Assembly (NCBI GenBank): GCA_020466095.1
Contig: CM035807.1
Span: forward strand, 12,239,507 to 12,303,506
From: Chlorops oryzae
Taxonomy: Eukaryota > Arthropoda > Insecta > Diptera > Chloropidae
Direction: 5' to 3'
DNA: 64,000 bases
The notes under the pieces are model-generated. The model was given only the letters and a program-made list of their open reading frames with translations. It made no database searches and was not told the DNA's origin. Shown here one piece after another: positions 44,468-55,845 of the stretch. How positions within the stretch are numbered: the stretch's first letter is position 1; each line of letters opens with the position of its first letter. Made by a program: the position numbers and the translations under genes.

Positions 44468-46556
44468 GAAATAATTTTTTAAAATTAAAAATGTTCGCTT
44501 ATCCTTCCGATTATTGAGATGAAGAAAATCGCATTTTTCACGCACCCTGTGCATCTTTTTCACGCTTTCACTCAAGCAACGTTTCTGCTGACTTTAATAT
44601 TTAAATGATGTGAATCGCCCTTGAAAGACTCTGCGCAGCGAATGGTTTCGGGTCATAAATTTTCTTTTTCTTTTTTTTTTTTGCTTCGCGGTGAATGCAA
44701 CTGAAAATTGTGCGTTGAAATTTCGAATGACACAAGTTCAGGCATAATTTATAAAGACACAAAACATTGACGATTGTCGGAGTCAGAATAAGACACGCGC
44801 ACACAGGCGCACAACAGCCAACAACCACAACAACAGGACACCCCTTTTCTTCTTCTGCTTTGTGTATCATTTCGATCGAAAGAAATATTCTTGAGACTAT
44901 AGAAGAACATACAAACGTTCGAGGTAAATTACTCTGAAGTGACGAAAGACAGACAAGAGGAATTGCATACAGAATGTAGGATCAGAAGTCACTCGTTCAT
45001 TGTCGCTAGGTTCTGTGAGTGTTGAGGAAAAATTAAAAAAAAAAAAATGAATCAGAAAATAGAAGAAGAAGAGGAGTGCTTTCTACTTTATGAAGAATTA
45101 CAAAAGCCAGCTTAAGTTCACTCGGAGCTCAATGCGATTCAACCGAACAGGGCTGAACTGAACTCAAGGCATCGCAACTCAACTGAACTGAATGCCGCGC
45201 AGTTGAATTCCGTATTCAAAATCGAATCGACGATTGAATCAACAACAGAAGCATCAACAACGCCATCCTAATGAAGGCAATAATTTAGCATGAATGCGAA
45301 ATTCCCTCCGAAACGTCAGCGAAGCGTTGAAAAATGCTTCAAATAGCATAAGAATTGAGCGATTCATGATTGTACGGATTGTGAGTACAAGTGCAAGTAT
45401 TATAGTAACAGAAGGGCCTCATCACCCTTATCAGAATTGCCGCTGTAATACATACATACAATCGCATACAGATATATAAGAAAGTGTATACGTATGTACG
45501 TGGAGCAAATACACGAAAGGAAAACTCTATTTGGGCTGCGTGAATTTGTACTGCGACGCGTGATGACTGCCAATGAAATGAAATGAAATGAATTGCGATA
45601 TAAGTTGTGGAGGTAAGGAGCTGAAGTGCGACGAAGTGAAGTGTAATGGCAACGGATGCTACGTTGCTTTGCACTGTTCTCCTGAAAGTGGGTGATTTGC
45701 TTCAACGATTTGCCGAATGCCTGTGATGTCTGTATAGCGTTTGAATCACTCCACTCGATCGCATCAGACACCGGCGCGCGGCGTGAATGCCACCGCCACG
45801 CACCGCCAGCCACGACTATTAGGATGACGACGACAAGCAGTCTAACAAAATTAAAAGTGAATCTCTTTACTTTTTCAGTCAATCCAATCCGCAGACTAAA
45901 TTTCTAAAGAATTTTTCTTTCTTTTTTGAAAAGTTTTTTCTGACGAAAACCAATTGAGATTGTTTATATTTTGAGATAAGAATTAATTAACCCTATTTGA
46001 GCATAAAAGATTGCTCTTTTGAAACCTCATTTGGGTGCTTTTTCTTTATTTTTTTTATATTTTTAATTTTCGTCTTTAATTTCGAAAACTTTAAGGGTAA
46101 ATGGAATGGCCATTAATTTTGGAGAAGATTCATTTTGTCGGTTCTAAATTTTTTTAATTTTTTTTTGCTCCTTTTTTGCGTTTTTCGTTTGCTTTTGTTT
46201 TCAAAAGCAAAACGCTGTTCGTCTCAAAAAAAAATAAATGACGCTGTTAATCAATGTAAAGGTTAATAGCGTACAATTGAGGACCAAGTTGAGAAATGAT
46301 GTGATGGAAAATTTAATTCCAACGAGCCAAACGGACAGTTGACTTTGCATTTTAAGAGAGTATTCTTTTTTCTTTATTTTTCTTCTTTCACTCGATTTAC
46401 GTCAATGCATCAATCAATGATTTCATTTGAGAATATTTAAATGATTCAAACGGATAAGTGGGGATTTTTCACTTAGAATGGTAAAAAGTGAAGACTGCGA
46501 AAGCTTTTGTGTGTGGATATATGTATGTATGTGGGTGTGTGTGTGTAGAGGACTGT
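44468..46556. other. Unique stretch, no gene recognised
   Basis: Contains a GAACTGAACTCAA-type repeat near 45145-45195 and a TGAAATGAAATGAAATG run near 45572-45592, with TACATACATACA at 45450. A 160-codon minus-strand frame (45400-45882) starts at TTG with a hydrophobic run, but has no domain and overlaps simple repeats. T runs follow near 46040-46160. Confidence 0.45.
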
Positions 46557-47065
46557 CCCAGCGGGAAATGTCCCGCTGACATCATCGATGAAGTCAGGGT
46601 GACTTTGGATCCGGTATGCAAGAAAATTCATATGAGACTTTGTATGACATTTGTACGGGAGTGGTACAGTGAATTCACCGGTGACATGTCATGCTAGGGG
46701 GTGCGATAGCGAAAAAAGCATTTGAGAGCATTTGAGTTTGATAACTCTCTTCTTTGCCCTCTCTTTGAATATTTCAAAAATTTTTAAACATCTATTTTTA
46801 ACAATTTTTGTTCGCCTCAGCCAGGGATCGAACCCGTGATCTTCGGATTCTGAGTCGAGCACTCATCATCTACGCCACTTCATGCTAACGGTGAACTGAC
46901 GCTTAAATCTTATTTAAATTTCAGTAGCCAATGAGATTCAAGCACGTGAACAGCATCCCTCCACGATGACATTTCTTCCAAGATGGCATGCATGACAATG
47001 TCACCTATACCTCATCGATGAAATCACTGGTGACTTTGTCATGCAGGTGATAACTTCCCGCTGGG
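46557..47065. mobile_element. Element with CCCAGCGGGAA termini and 2-bp GT duplication
   Basis: Begins CCCAGCGGGAAATG and ends with the inverse ACTTCCCGCTGGG; GT precedes (46555-46556) and follows (47066-47067, after one further G at the right edge). Subterminal blocks CATCATCGATGAAGTCA and CTCATCGATGAAATCA recur at both sides. Inside lies a tRNA-like segment on the minus strand. No transposase is present. Confidence 0.55.
46812..46890 (-). repeat. tRNA-like sequence with A and B boxes
   Basis: The minus strand carries TGGCGTAGATGATGAGTGC, an A-box-like D arm (complement of 46859-46877), then CTCGACTCAGAATCCGAAG, and GGTTCGATCCC, a perfect B box (complement of 46824-46834). The spacing is near that of a tRNA. 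The anticodon stem has mismatches and the acceptor stem is not convincing, so I read it as a tRNA-derived SINE or relic enclosed in the CCCAGC element, not a working tRNA. Confidence 0.5.
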
Positions 47066-47204
47066 GTATTTAAACAGTGGGTGTCATAGATGCCATGAGG
47101 TAATATAATTGGGTACAGATAATGAGGACAGTGCAAGATTAGTTCGGCATTAATACACTTAGGGTAGTAGACCTCAACTCGGCTTTGAAAGCTTCGAAGA
47201 TTCG

Positions 47205-47365
47205 AAAGTTTAAATTTTCAAATGTATTCTTTTAGTCTTGATACCAGTTCAATAAAATTCCTCTACAATGTTTGAGTTTTTAAAAAGGTTTTGTATAAAA
47301 TGAACAAACCTGGTTTAAACTCTCCTGAAGAATATCATTTGAAAGTTGAAATCTTCAAAATGTTT
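47205..47365 (+). repeat. Dispersed repeat, uninterrupted copy
   Basis: Matches, in inverted orientation, the repeat at 31500-31910 that is split by a hAT-like MITE. AAATGAACAAACCTGGTTT here corresponds to the point where the 31.6-kb copy carries the insertion. Confidence 0.55.
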
Positions 47366-47562
47366 AAAGTACGTGAAAACTTTAGAACCTTAGACTGTAG
47401 AAATGGTGCAGTTCTCTCGATAGACCATTAAAGTGGCGGCGCAAAGAAAATCTATTGGATATAATATAATAACAGACCTAAAACTTCTTTAATTATAGTA
47501 CCTTATGTGATACAAATGACAATGTCGAGGGCACAGCAACTCCCGGAAATGGTGACAAGAAA

Positions 47563-47920
47563 CAAAAAAAAATACAAAAAAAAAATAAAAAAAATTTAAA
47601 TAAAAAAAATTAAATAAAAAAAATTAAATAAAAAAAAAATTAAATTAAAAAAAAGTAAATAAAAATCAAATACATATAACAGAAGTTATAAGCAAAGGAA
47701 CAACAGATCCATAACTACAAAACGAAAGTTTACAAAACCAAGCAAAACAAAAATAAAAAAATAAAAAAATAAATAAAAAAAAAAATAAAATATAAAAAAT
47801 TAAATTAAAAAAAAATTAAATAAAAAAAATAAAATAAAAAAAATTAAATAATACTTTATATAAAAAACTCAAGTAACAAAAACAAATATTTAAATAAAAA
47901 TAAAAAAATTAAAAAAAAAG
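47563..47920. repeat. A-rich (AAATAAAA)n block
   Basis: About 360 bp of A runs broken by single T or TT (AAATAAAAAAAATTAAAT style), interrupted near 47655-47750 by less simple sequence. Nearly all purine/AT on the plus strand. Probably a slippage-grown microsatellite, perhaps from poly-A tails. Confidence 0.8.
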
Positions 47921-50900
47921 CAACTTCCAGATCGTATTTTGATTGGATATTCATTCCAAACTGAGACCAGGGCATAAACAATTCATGTGAAGTGAGAAAG
48001 CGAACGAAGATCTGTCAGGGATAGACAGGGGATCAAATTGAGTGCAGTCCTCGAGGAGAAGATATTCAATGTATATGTATAAAAATAAATATTGAAAGAA
48101 ACCTTCAATCTCTTGAGACCGTGGGTACAGAGCCACATGTTCACCAGCTTTTTTATTCCTCTAAAAAACCTTAACAAAAAGATTTTGCTATTCTTGTGGC
48201 CTATTTATACCCTGACAACTATAGCAAGCAATAAAAATTATTAAATTTCGTGTTTAAGTGTATATTGCTTCAAGGTGTAACACTATCAGAGCCTATGATC
48301 CCTAAGGGATACAAACACAAGATATTTTTATGTTCCTTTGCCCCCTAAACATAGCACGTCTCGACCTATGAGCACCAACAATTAACATAATCAATATTCT
48401 TACTTCGCTTAAAAGGAATATTGGAATTCTAATTGCATTCCTTTATTCCTTTTCAGTACAGTCCATTTATTTCCACATCGCACCCACAGGCTCACATAGA
48501 CAATTTCACTCATATTTCAAAGGGATTGGCCAGACAAAGCGAATTCCTCTGATTATTAGTAATAAACGCAAAATTAACTTAATCTAATTAGCTGTCACAC
48601 ATTATTTTCGTCGGAAACAACCACCTTCGTCTAGTCGCCACTGTACGAATCAAAATAGGGAAAACATGTACATATCATACATACATATAAAACTGTGGTG
48701 TTGCAAAAAGACGGTAGGTAAAAAGCAAAAAGGAAAAACGAAAAAAGCCATTCCGCTTTGTATTAAGAATGCCCGTTAAGTCTCTTGGGCCTTGTCAGCT
48801 TCAACACCGAGCGAAATCGTGCACAGGAAAATTCCTACCTAGCTCGACTGTTGCAATTTAATGAAATTCTGAAACTGGGAAATTGAAACTGTTGAAATAA
48901 TTCATCCGCTCGCAAACAACCCTCCTTAATCACTGTTCCATTCCAGAGTATTGGTCGGTCGGTTGGTCCGTTGTTCTTGCAATTGTAACGTGCGATAATG
49001 TCGACTATGCATTGCCTTTAATGCGTCGCCGGTGGGAGAATCCTTACGGTGCGGTGCGGCATGGTGCTGAAAATCATTACATTTTTCATGTGATTTTACC
49101 GTACGACTTTATGAATCCCTCTACGCATTTCTTCCATCTTTCGATCTTTCCATCTAACTATCTATCTATGGGTAGTAAATTCATGGCTGTAGACCGAACG
49201 AAATGCACATTTAAAATGAATCGACCGACGAAGCCAGTAGTGTCCTCCTTTCTCCTGTGACTGCTAATCTTCGTCTTTTATTATTTTTATTTTGTTGCTG
49301 TATCTTTTGTACTTGTCCTCTCGGGAATAATCCTCATGGTTTCGATTCACATTTGGGGGAATAAGCTAACTTTCCACGATGCCATCACTTTGCCATTAAG
49401 GTGGCTCATTTTCCGTTGCTGCATCATTTCGATTTTGTCTTCCCAGTGCGAATGTTCGCTATTCTATCTTTAATGTTGCTTTGCATTTTGGTCACTTTCC
49501 TGCATTTTTTCTACTTCTCTTTCGCTGTCCATCTCTTTCTTTCTGTCTTTCTGTCTCGTTCTCTCTGTCTGTTATGATGTCGGACGTTTAATTTTTAATA
49601 TTATGGCAGTGAATACACTAGCTTCATTTGAAATCGTTTCTCGTTCTGCAATTCTAGGAGTGCACAACGAATTCTCCTGAAAAGGGAGCGCTCACATTTC
49701 ATTCCAACACTTTGAGTTTCCGCTTTTAGTTACACTCTACAGTCGAATGAGTCCACAGTCCATTTGTCTGGCCATCGATATGTCTGTCTGTCCCTCTGTC
49801 TATTCCCTTGTCCGTCCGTCAGTCCGTCTGTATTTCTATTACATAGTTTGTTTGCCCTTCATGTAGCAATGTGAATGTCGTGACCTTATCCTTACCGGGT
49901 GGATATTCACCTTCCTTCTGTGCCTTTTGTTGAAGCACATATTTTCATGCAATCAATACTGCCTTCTTTTCATGCTTTCAGCTTTAGTTTCTCAATGGAA
50001 AAGCTGTGTGCTTGTGCAAAACTTCATTTCGTGAGGAATTTCTCGTTTGAGTGATGATCCTTGCAGCTGTTCCTTCATTCAACTGTCTTTAGGTTTATCT
50101 TCTTTCATATCGTTGTTGGAAATCGCAAATCACAGGCACGCGCCCTAAATCTCTACCCCCTTTTGCCTCACACCAACACGAACGCGCACGCATACCAAGC
50201 GCAGCCCTTAAATCTGACAGTGCGAGTCAAAAAAAAAAAAAAATAAATATAACAAATTTAACAGGGAGAAGTAGAAGAAATGACTAAATCCATTGTTCTC
50301 GGAGCTGTGAAAAAGGTATAAGCTGCGTAAAAACAAAAAATTTGAAGTGAACATCTTTACTGGGCTCGGATTCGGATTCGGCTTCGGGTTCGAACTGGGG
50401 TACGGGTACGCGCACGGGTGCACCCAGTTGAAGCATATGAGATTTCGACCCGGCATAATCAGTAAGACAAATCTTGAAGCGTAGCGCTTTATGAAAAGGA
50501 ACCCCGAAAAATCTTCATCCAAAAAATCTTTGTTTCGGTCTGTCGACTAACAATCGTCAGGGCTTTCCTTTATCCCCTATTCCACTGCCCTGACTGAATA
50601 ATTCGACAGTCGGTAAAATGTTCGAATGTTTGTCCTACTGCGTGTTTTTGCATGTCCCGTATGAGGAGTTCTCTTCGTGTATGCTCGCCCTCGGCCTGAA
50701 TATCCTCGACGTCAATTTCGTCGTCCGTCGTTAGTCGTTAGTCGTCGTCGTCGTGGTCCTCGTCAGCTGCAAAAATATTGTTGCAAATCTAATTATTTTT
50801 TTATTCGGAATTTGAGATTTTCAACTTAACTTGCCTTCATTATGAATTCGTTGTGGGTTTCCAATTGCTTTTATATTGTTCCAAGCGAATTAGGCAATTT

Positions 50901-52840
50901 TTCCTTTCATTGTGTGTGCGTGTGTGTGTGTGTGTGCGTGGGATGCTTATATTTTTCCTTTGTTGTTATTGTTGTGTGCGCAATTTGTGGCCGATCAATT
51001 GCGCTTTTTAAATCCAATTTTTACTTTGATGTTGGCATTTCTGTTAAGCTTCAAAATTAAATTTCTCTTCTTCGGTCCTAATGCAATGGATTTGAATCGC
51101 TTTTGCGTTTTTATTTTTTCAATTTTTTTATTTTATTTCCCCGCCGATCAAAGGAACATCTCGCATAATTTACATATGTAAGTGAATTAACGATTTCGGT
51201 TTTGAAAGAAAATGTTGGTTTTTGTGAAAGGACAGCAGCTCATAGAATAGACTGGTACAATAAATTCAAAAGGAAATAGGAGCGGAGCGGATTTTCTTCG
51301 CGGAAAAAGGAACAATTGAATTACAATTAAGGCCCTTGCTTTGAAGCCCAAATTGTTTAAAGCAATCTGGAGTATAAAAGTCGAGCCCAACTGGTCACAC
51401 GTAGCATAAAATGCTTTCCAACATAAATTTAGTAAATGTTGGTAACAATCTGTGTTTCTTCTTCATCCTTATACCTACGATCAAAAGAAATGTGGTCGAA
51501 AAATATCTAAAAAAAAAAAAAAAAAAAAAAAAAAATGTATATGGTTGGTCCCAAATGCACCCCTGAGGAGTTATGGGGCCTTAAAGTTTTTTGGCACTAA
51601 GTCGAGAAAAACAATTTGTGGTAATTTGTAGAAAAGAAATTTTAATGCAGTTTGAAAGCCAATTGTATGTGCTTTTAGGCAAAATTCAATTGATGGTAAA
51701 AATTTGACCCATTGAGGGAAAAATAAACGGTCAAAATGAAAAATTCTGAAAAAACTTTCAATTTTTTTTACTTTGGAAGCCATTTTGGAATAAAAAGTGT
51801 CCAATTAACACCCAAATATTTTATTTTATTCAAAATGCTGGATCGATTTCCTTTCATTTGGTACCCCAAATGTCTAATAAATTTTTTGAAAATAAGATGA
51901 GAAAATTAAATATCTAAATGAACATCAATCCGATTGCTTTAATGAAGTTGAACTTATTAGATTTGATACAGTAAAACTACCTTAATTAAGTGGATGTTTC
52001 CGTGCGAATTTGAAAAATTCTCTCATTCTAAGCACACTGGGAAGGAAGGCTAAAAACGGAGCAAGAACTTCAAACGTTTTCAATTTTTTTATTGACGCTT
52101 AAAATAGAAAAAAAAAATAGAATATAAAAATTTCTAGGAAGAAAATTCCCGGGGAATACACATTTAGAAAAGGGCTGTTGAAACAAAAGTACTATTCACC
52201 GCATTCATGAATTCGGGACTTCAAATTGCTCACGCAAGTGTCGCGTCCGTTTGAAAAATCTCATATATTTTTATCAACCTAATTCGAATGATTTTGGAAG
52301 TTGAACTCACATGAACAATCGCAACAAGACCTCAATACAGAACGCGCGGAGGTAAATAAAAAACCTTGAATAGATTTTAATAAAGTTAGAAATTTCAAAA
52401 AATACTTCCATTTTCCTAACGATTTTTTCCCTCAATCATTTTTTCTACAAAAAAAAAAAATATAAAAAAAAAAAGGCGCAAAGGAACGCTGAAAAATCAT
52501 TTAGATGCATTTCTCTTTGTAAATAGCAACCCGACTTTTAACAATCGAGTGCAAAATGAAATTTTCACTTTTTCTTCCTCTCGGTGTCGCCCTCTCCGGC
52601 GCTCTTTTGGATACCTACTCTACTCTCAGGCAACGTCAATAGCCGAAGGCGAATTTCATGTATTTGCGCGGAAATTTGAAATTACTACTCAACCCTTTTG
52701 TAAGCAGCGCAACGTCCGGCACAGAAATATGCACGAAAAGCGATACAGCGAAAGTGGGGGGGTGGAAAGGAGCAATTCGAAATTGCACTCACCTAGAAAA
52801 TTACATGCTACGCTTTTCTTCCCGATTCACTTTTTAAGCA
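47921..52840. other. Unique stretch with pyrimidine-rich and simple segments, no gene recognised
   Basis: 49260-50150 is pyrimidine-rich on the plus strand, with CTGTCTGTCCCTCTGTC and GTCCGTCCGTCAGTCCGTC runs (49785-49835). 50360-50420 has a GGATTCGGATTCGGCTTCGG repeat, 50725-50765 a GTC/CGT trinucleotide run, and 50912-50938 a TGTGCG run. An A homopolymer lies at 51510-51534. A minus-strand TTTTCTAG/GTGAGT near 52790 resembles splice sites but lacks a good pyrimidine tract. No coding region is supported. Confidence 0.4.
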
Positions 52841-53434
52841 AACAGGAAACCGAAAATTTCCGTTCATTGTTGCCATCGCGCGATTCAGCGTCCTGGAGCA
52901 AAGCGTGGAGAAAGTGAATGAAGGAAACGCCCACAGCGCACTTCCCCCAACTCCCATACATACAAACATACTAATATGGAGAATAGAAACTAGAAATATC
53001 AGAGCTCTGAGTGGAATTATTTTTTTTTTCATTTCTTTCTTCGCTTTATTTCCTCCCAAATGAAGAGGAATCGCCCTCACTCATAATTAAAGATGTGAGT
53101 TAAACAGAACCACTAACGAGCATCGCAATCGTCGACCGTATCCGGGAGCTCTCGTCTTGCTCAGGTATGCTCCACATTTACGGAACACTTCTGCCGAACT
53201 CAGCGTTTTCGAGACCACATTGCGAGTAAAACAAAAGCGGGAGCAACAGCAGCAACAACAACAACATCCCTTGTCATTTGTGCACATCCGTTGGCTTCCA
53301 CGGCTAACAGGCGCATAACCTGACGTTTCCTTCCTCGCGTCCAATTCCATTTCCATTTTCACATCCTCCAGCGCCTCCTCCTCCTCATGGCCACTGTTCT
53401 TGCATTCTATTCTGTCTTCAGTTGATCCTTATTA
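52841..53434. repeat. Left flank of mariner insertion (clean copy)
   Basis: Contains CAACAGCAGCAACAACAAC near 53246-53266 and ends GTTGATCCTTATTA. It matches 54064-54703 landmark by landmark (CGATTCAGCG, GAAACGCCCACAG, GGAATAGAAACTAG, GAGCTCTCGTCTTG, CCACATTGCGAGTAAAACAA, TTGTCATTTG, CACATCCGTTGGCTTC, GTCTTCAGTTGATCC). Here the sequence is regular; the other copy is full of small insertions. Confidence 0.75.
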
Positions 53435-54063
53435 TTAGGTGTAGTAAAAAGAAATCCATTATTTTTCCAATAGATGGCGTTATTTATCTGCATCTCGCGT
53501 TGTATAAGTCCGATCGTGTTTCCGCTAGGGGCATTAGAAAGATGACAGTTCCTACTAAAAAACCTTTTTTGACACTTTTTTGATTGATTGATTCAGTTTT
53601 GTTTGAGAGCTTGTCAAAGATGGACATCAGCAAAGAGAAAATTCGCTACATTTTACAGTTTTTTCTTCGATAAGGGAGAAAACGCAAGCCAGGCGCTGAA
53701 AATGTGAATAGCGTTTATGGACCTGATACTGTAACAGCCAATCATGCGCAATTTTGGTTTCGTCGATTCCGTTCCGGTAACTTCGATGTCAAGGAAGCAC
53801 CACGCACTGGAAGGCCAATTGTCGAAAATGTCGATAAAATCATGGAAATTATCGAGTCCGACCGATTCAGTTAGCACCTTTTCGATAGCAAAAGACTAAG
53901 ATTGCACAAAAACCGTATAGGAACATTTGAATATGGGGGATGACAAGAAGCATTCGATGTATGGTGCCACCAGTTAACGCAAAAATAACCTCATAGCCGA
54001 ATTTCCATCTGCGATTCCTGTTAACCGCAAACAGAAACGACCCAATTTCTGAGCGTTGTGACT
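53435..54063 (+). mobile_element. Truncated mariner (irritans-like) element
   Basis: Starts TTAGGTGTAGTAAAAAG right after the target TA (53433-53434) and continues with CCAATAGATGGCG, typical of the ends of irritans-group mariners. The transposase N-terminal half follows. The sequence stops near 54063, about the middle of a normal 1.3-kb element, and jumps to a second copy of the left flank. The corresponding uninserted TA is at 54702-54703. The lack of a right end is more likely an assembly join than a natural deletion. Confidence 0.8.
53620..54063 (+). pseudogene. mariner transposase, N-terminal half, frameshifted
   Basis: ATG at 53620 begins MDISKEKIRYILQFF. A frameshift follows near 53665-53675, then a clean stretch including VYGPDTVTANHAQFWFRRF (53713-53769), APRTGRPIVENVDKIMEI, and after about 53875 further fragments in changing frames that match the linker and start of the catalytic region. 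The helix-turn-helix DNA-binding part is present, the DDD catalytic residues are not reached. Mariner transposases are about 345 residues and cut and paste at TA. Single-base indels may be sequencing noise or decay. Confidence 0.8.
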
Positions 54064-54704
54064 GTTGCCAATCGCGGTCGATTCAGCGTCAACGTCAAGC
54101 GAAACGGTCGTGGCGAAAGTGAATCGAAGGAAACGTCCACAGCAGACTTACGCCCAGGAAGTCATTCATACAATTAATATGGGAATAGAAACTAGGAAAT
54201 ATCTAATGAGCTGCTGCAGTCGGCAATTAACTTTTAACTTTTCATGGACTCTACTGTCATCATTACCGTCCTGAATGAAGAGGAATCGCCCTAACGGCTC
54301 AGCTGCCAATTAGAGAGATGTGAGTTCCACAGACACGCAGCTACACGAGCATCGCAATCAGTCGACCGTATCCAGGAGCTCTCGTCTTGGTTGGGAGGTA
54401 TCTGCATCCACATTTAGTCGGAACACTGCTGCCAAGTGATACTCAGCGTGTTTCGAGACCACATTGCGAGTAAAACAAATTTTGCTGGTGAGCAACATTC
54501 AGCTACAAAGAGCTCAACATCGACTTGTCATTTGTTGCACATCCGTTGGCTTCTCATGCTAAAGAGCGCATAACCTGATTTCCTTCAATCGCGTCCAATT
54601 TCCATTTCGCGCATATTTGACCTAAATCCAGCGTCATCTCCTCTATCTTCATGGCCACTGAATTCTTGCAAATCTGGATTCTGTCTTCAGTTGATCCTTA
54701 TTAT
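54064..54704. repeat. Indel-rich second copy of the mariner left flank
   Basis: Repeats 52866-53434 with many one- to eight-base insertions (for example GGTTGGGAGGTATCTGCATC against GCTCAGGTATGCTC), then passes through the empty target CTTATTATTTTCATG into new sequence. The error type resembles raw long reads. It therefore represents the allele without mariner. Confidence 0.7.
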
Positions 54705-55845
54705 TTTCATGCTTGCGGCATAATTTTTAAATATCTTAACTACCGCGCAATTTTGATGACGTCGAAATATCTACCTTCTTAACCTTTTCAAGCCCACCCC
54801 TCTGTCCTCACTCCTCAGTGCATCACACTTTCGAGCACTTCACACAATGCGTTGCTGTCACTGCTGCAAGAGGACAAAATAGCGCCCGTAGCGTTGGTTT
54901 TTCTGCGGCCTCCCGAGCCGCCTCTCACTCTCTATCATTTCCATAAGCAGTTGCTCTGCCATCGTGATGATTATGTTATGGCTGGCTGCTCCATAATTGG
55001 GGTTAACAGTCTTTGGGTGCTTTTTTTCATTCAAATTTTTTTATTTTTTTCCTTTTGTTGCTTTCGACGGCAACTTTAAACTTGCACCATCGTGAGCGGG
55101 GAGAGCGCAAAACAAACTTCGCCACACTTTATGAAATTCCGGAACAAAATTTTTAACGTTTCGCATTCTTGTAGGTTCTGCGGCTTTCCGGCATATTAAA
55201 GTTCGCCTTGTCGTCGTCTCGCTGCTCGAGTGCGATTCGTGGAATGGTTTAAAAATGATTTCGGATTATTTGAGGCTCTACACAGTGTTGACAGCGCACT
55301 GCTGACGGACGTTGACTTAGAAAAGCACGTCGCAACGCGTCGGCCGGCCTCGGAACGTTGCGCCCGGTGTATTTACATACATACATACATTCACAGGAAA
55401 GTTCCGTTGCAATGCAATGAGGATTTTAAGGCGCGCTGACTTTCGAAACTTTGGCAATTATGCAAATGCTGCAAATTGCTCGCTATTGTGCCCAACGATG
55501 ACAGCTGAAATTATTAAATTTTAATTACGAATGCATCCACGGCATTCTGTCCCATTTGTGACGACGTTCTTAACTGCTGAAATTTCAAAATGGAGACATT
55601 ACCACCGCGAATGAAACGAAAGCTTCCAAGAAAGTAGCCGCTGCCGCCGCCGCCGCCGACAAAACAAACAGGACGAAAACAATTTCGTTTAGAAAAGGGG
55701 ACTACGATTTTCGAAATGGAGAAGAGACAGAGGGCATGGCTTTTAGAAAGAGGCAAGGGGAATCAGTCGGCCCAAAAAAAGAGGGTTGACATGATTTAAC
55801 GGTACTTGAAATTGCAAAAAAAAAAAATATTCTACCTTTCCCCAT
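54705..55845. other. Unique stretch, no gene recognised
   Basis: Moderate GC between 54780 and 55440, with short open frames on the plus strand (54852-55079, 55230-55439) lacking domains. A CCGCCGCCGCCGCCG run lies at about 55638-55660 and TACATACATACATACATTC at 55374-55391. Confidence 0.45.

Noticed and set aside
45400..45882. 160-codon minus-strand frame with a hydrophobic N terminus
   Set aside because: Starts at TTG and runs over ATG-rich and TACATA-type simple repeats; no domain.
46812..46890. Functional tRNA gene
   Set aside because: Good B box, but mismatched anticodon stem and no convincing acceptor stem; enclosed in a repeated transposon-like element.
52780..52812. Minus-strand TTTTCTAG/GTGAGT as a third ratchet point
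   Set aside because: The upstream stretch is not pyrimidine-rich enough; kept out of the recursive splicing list.
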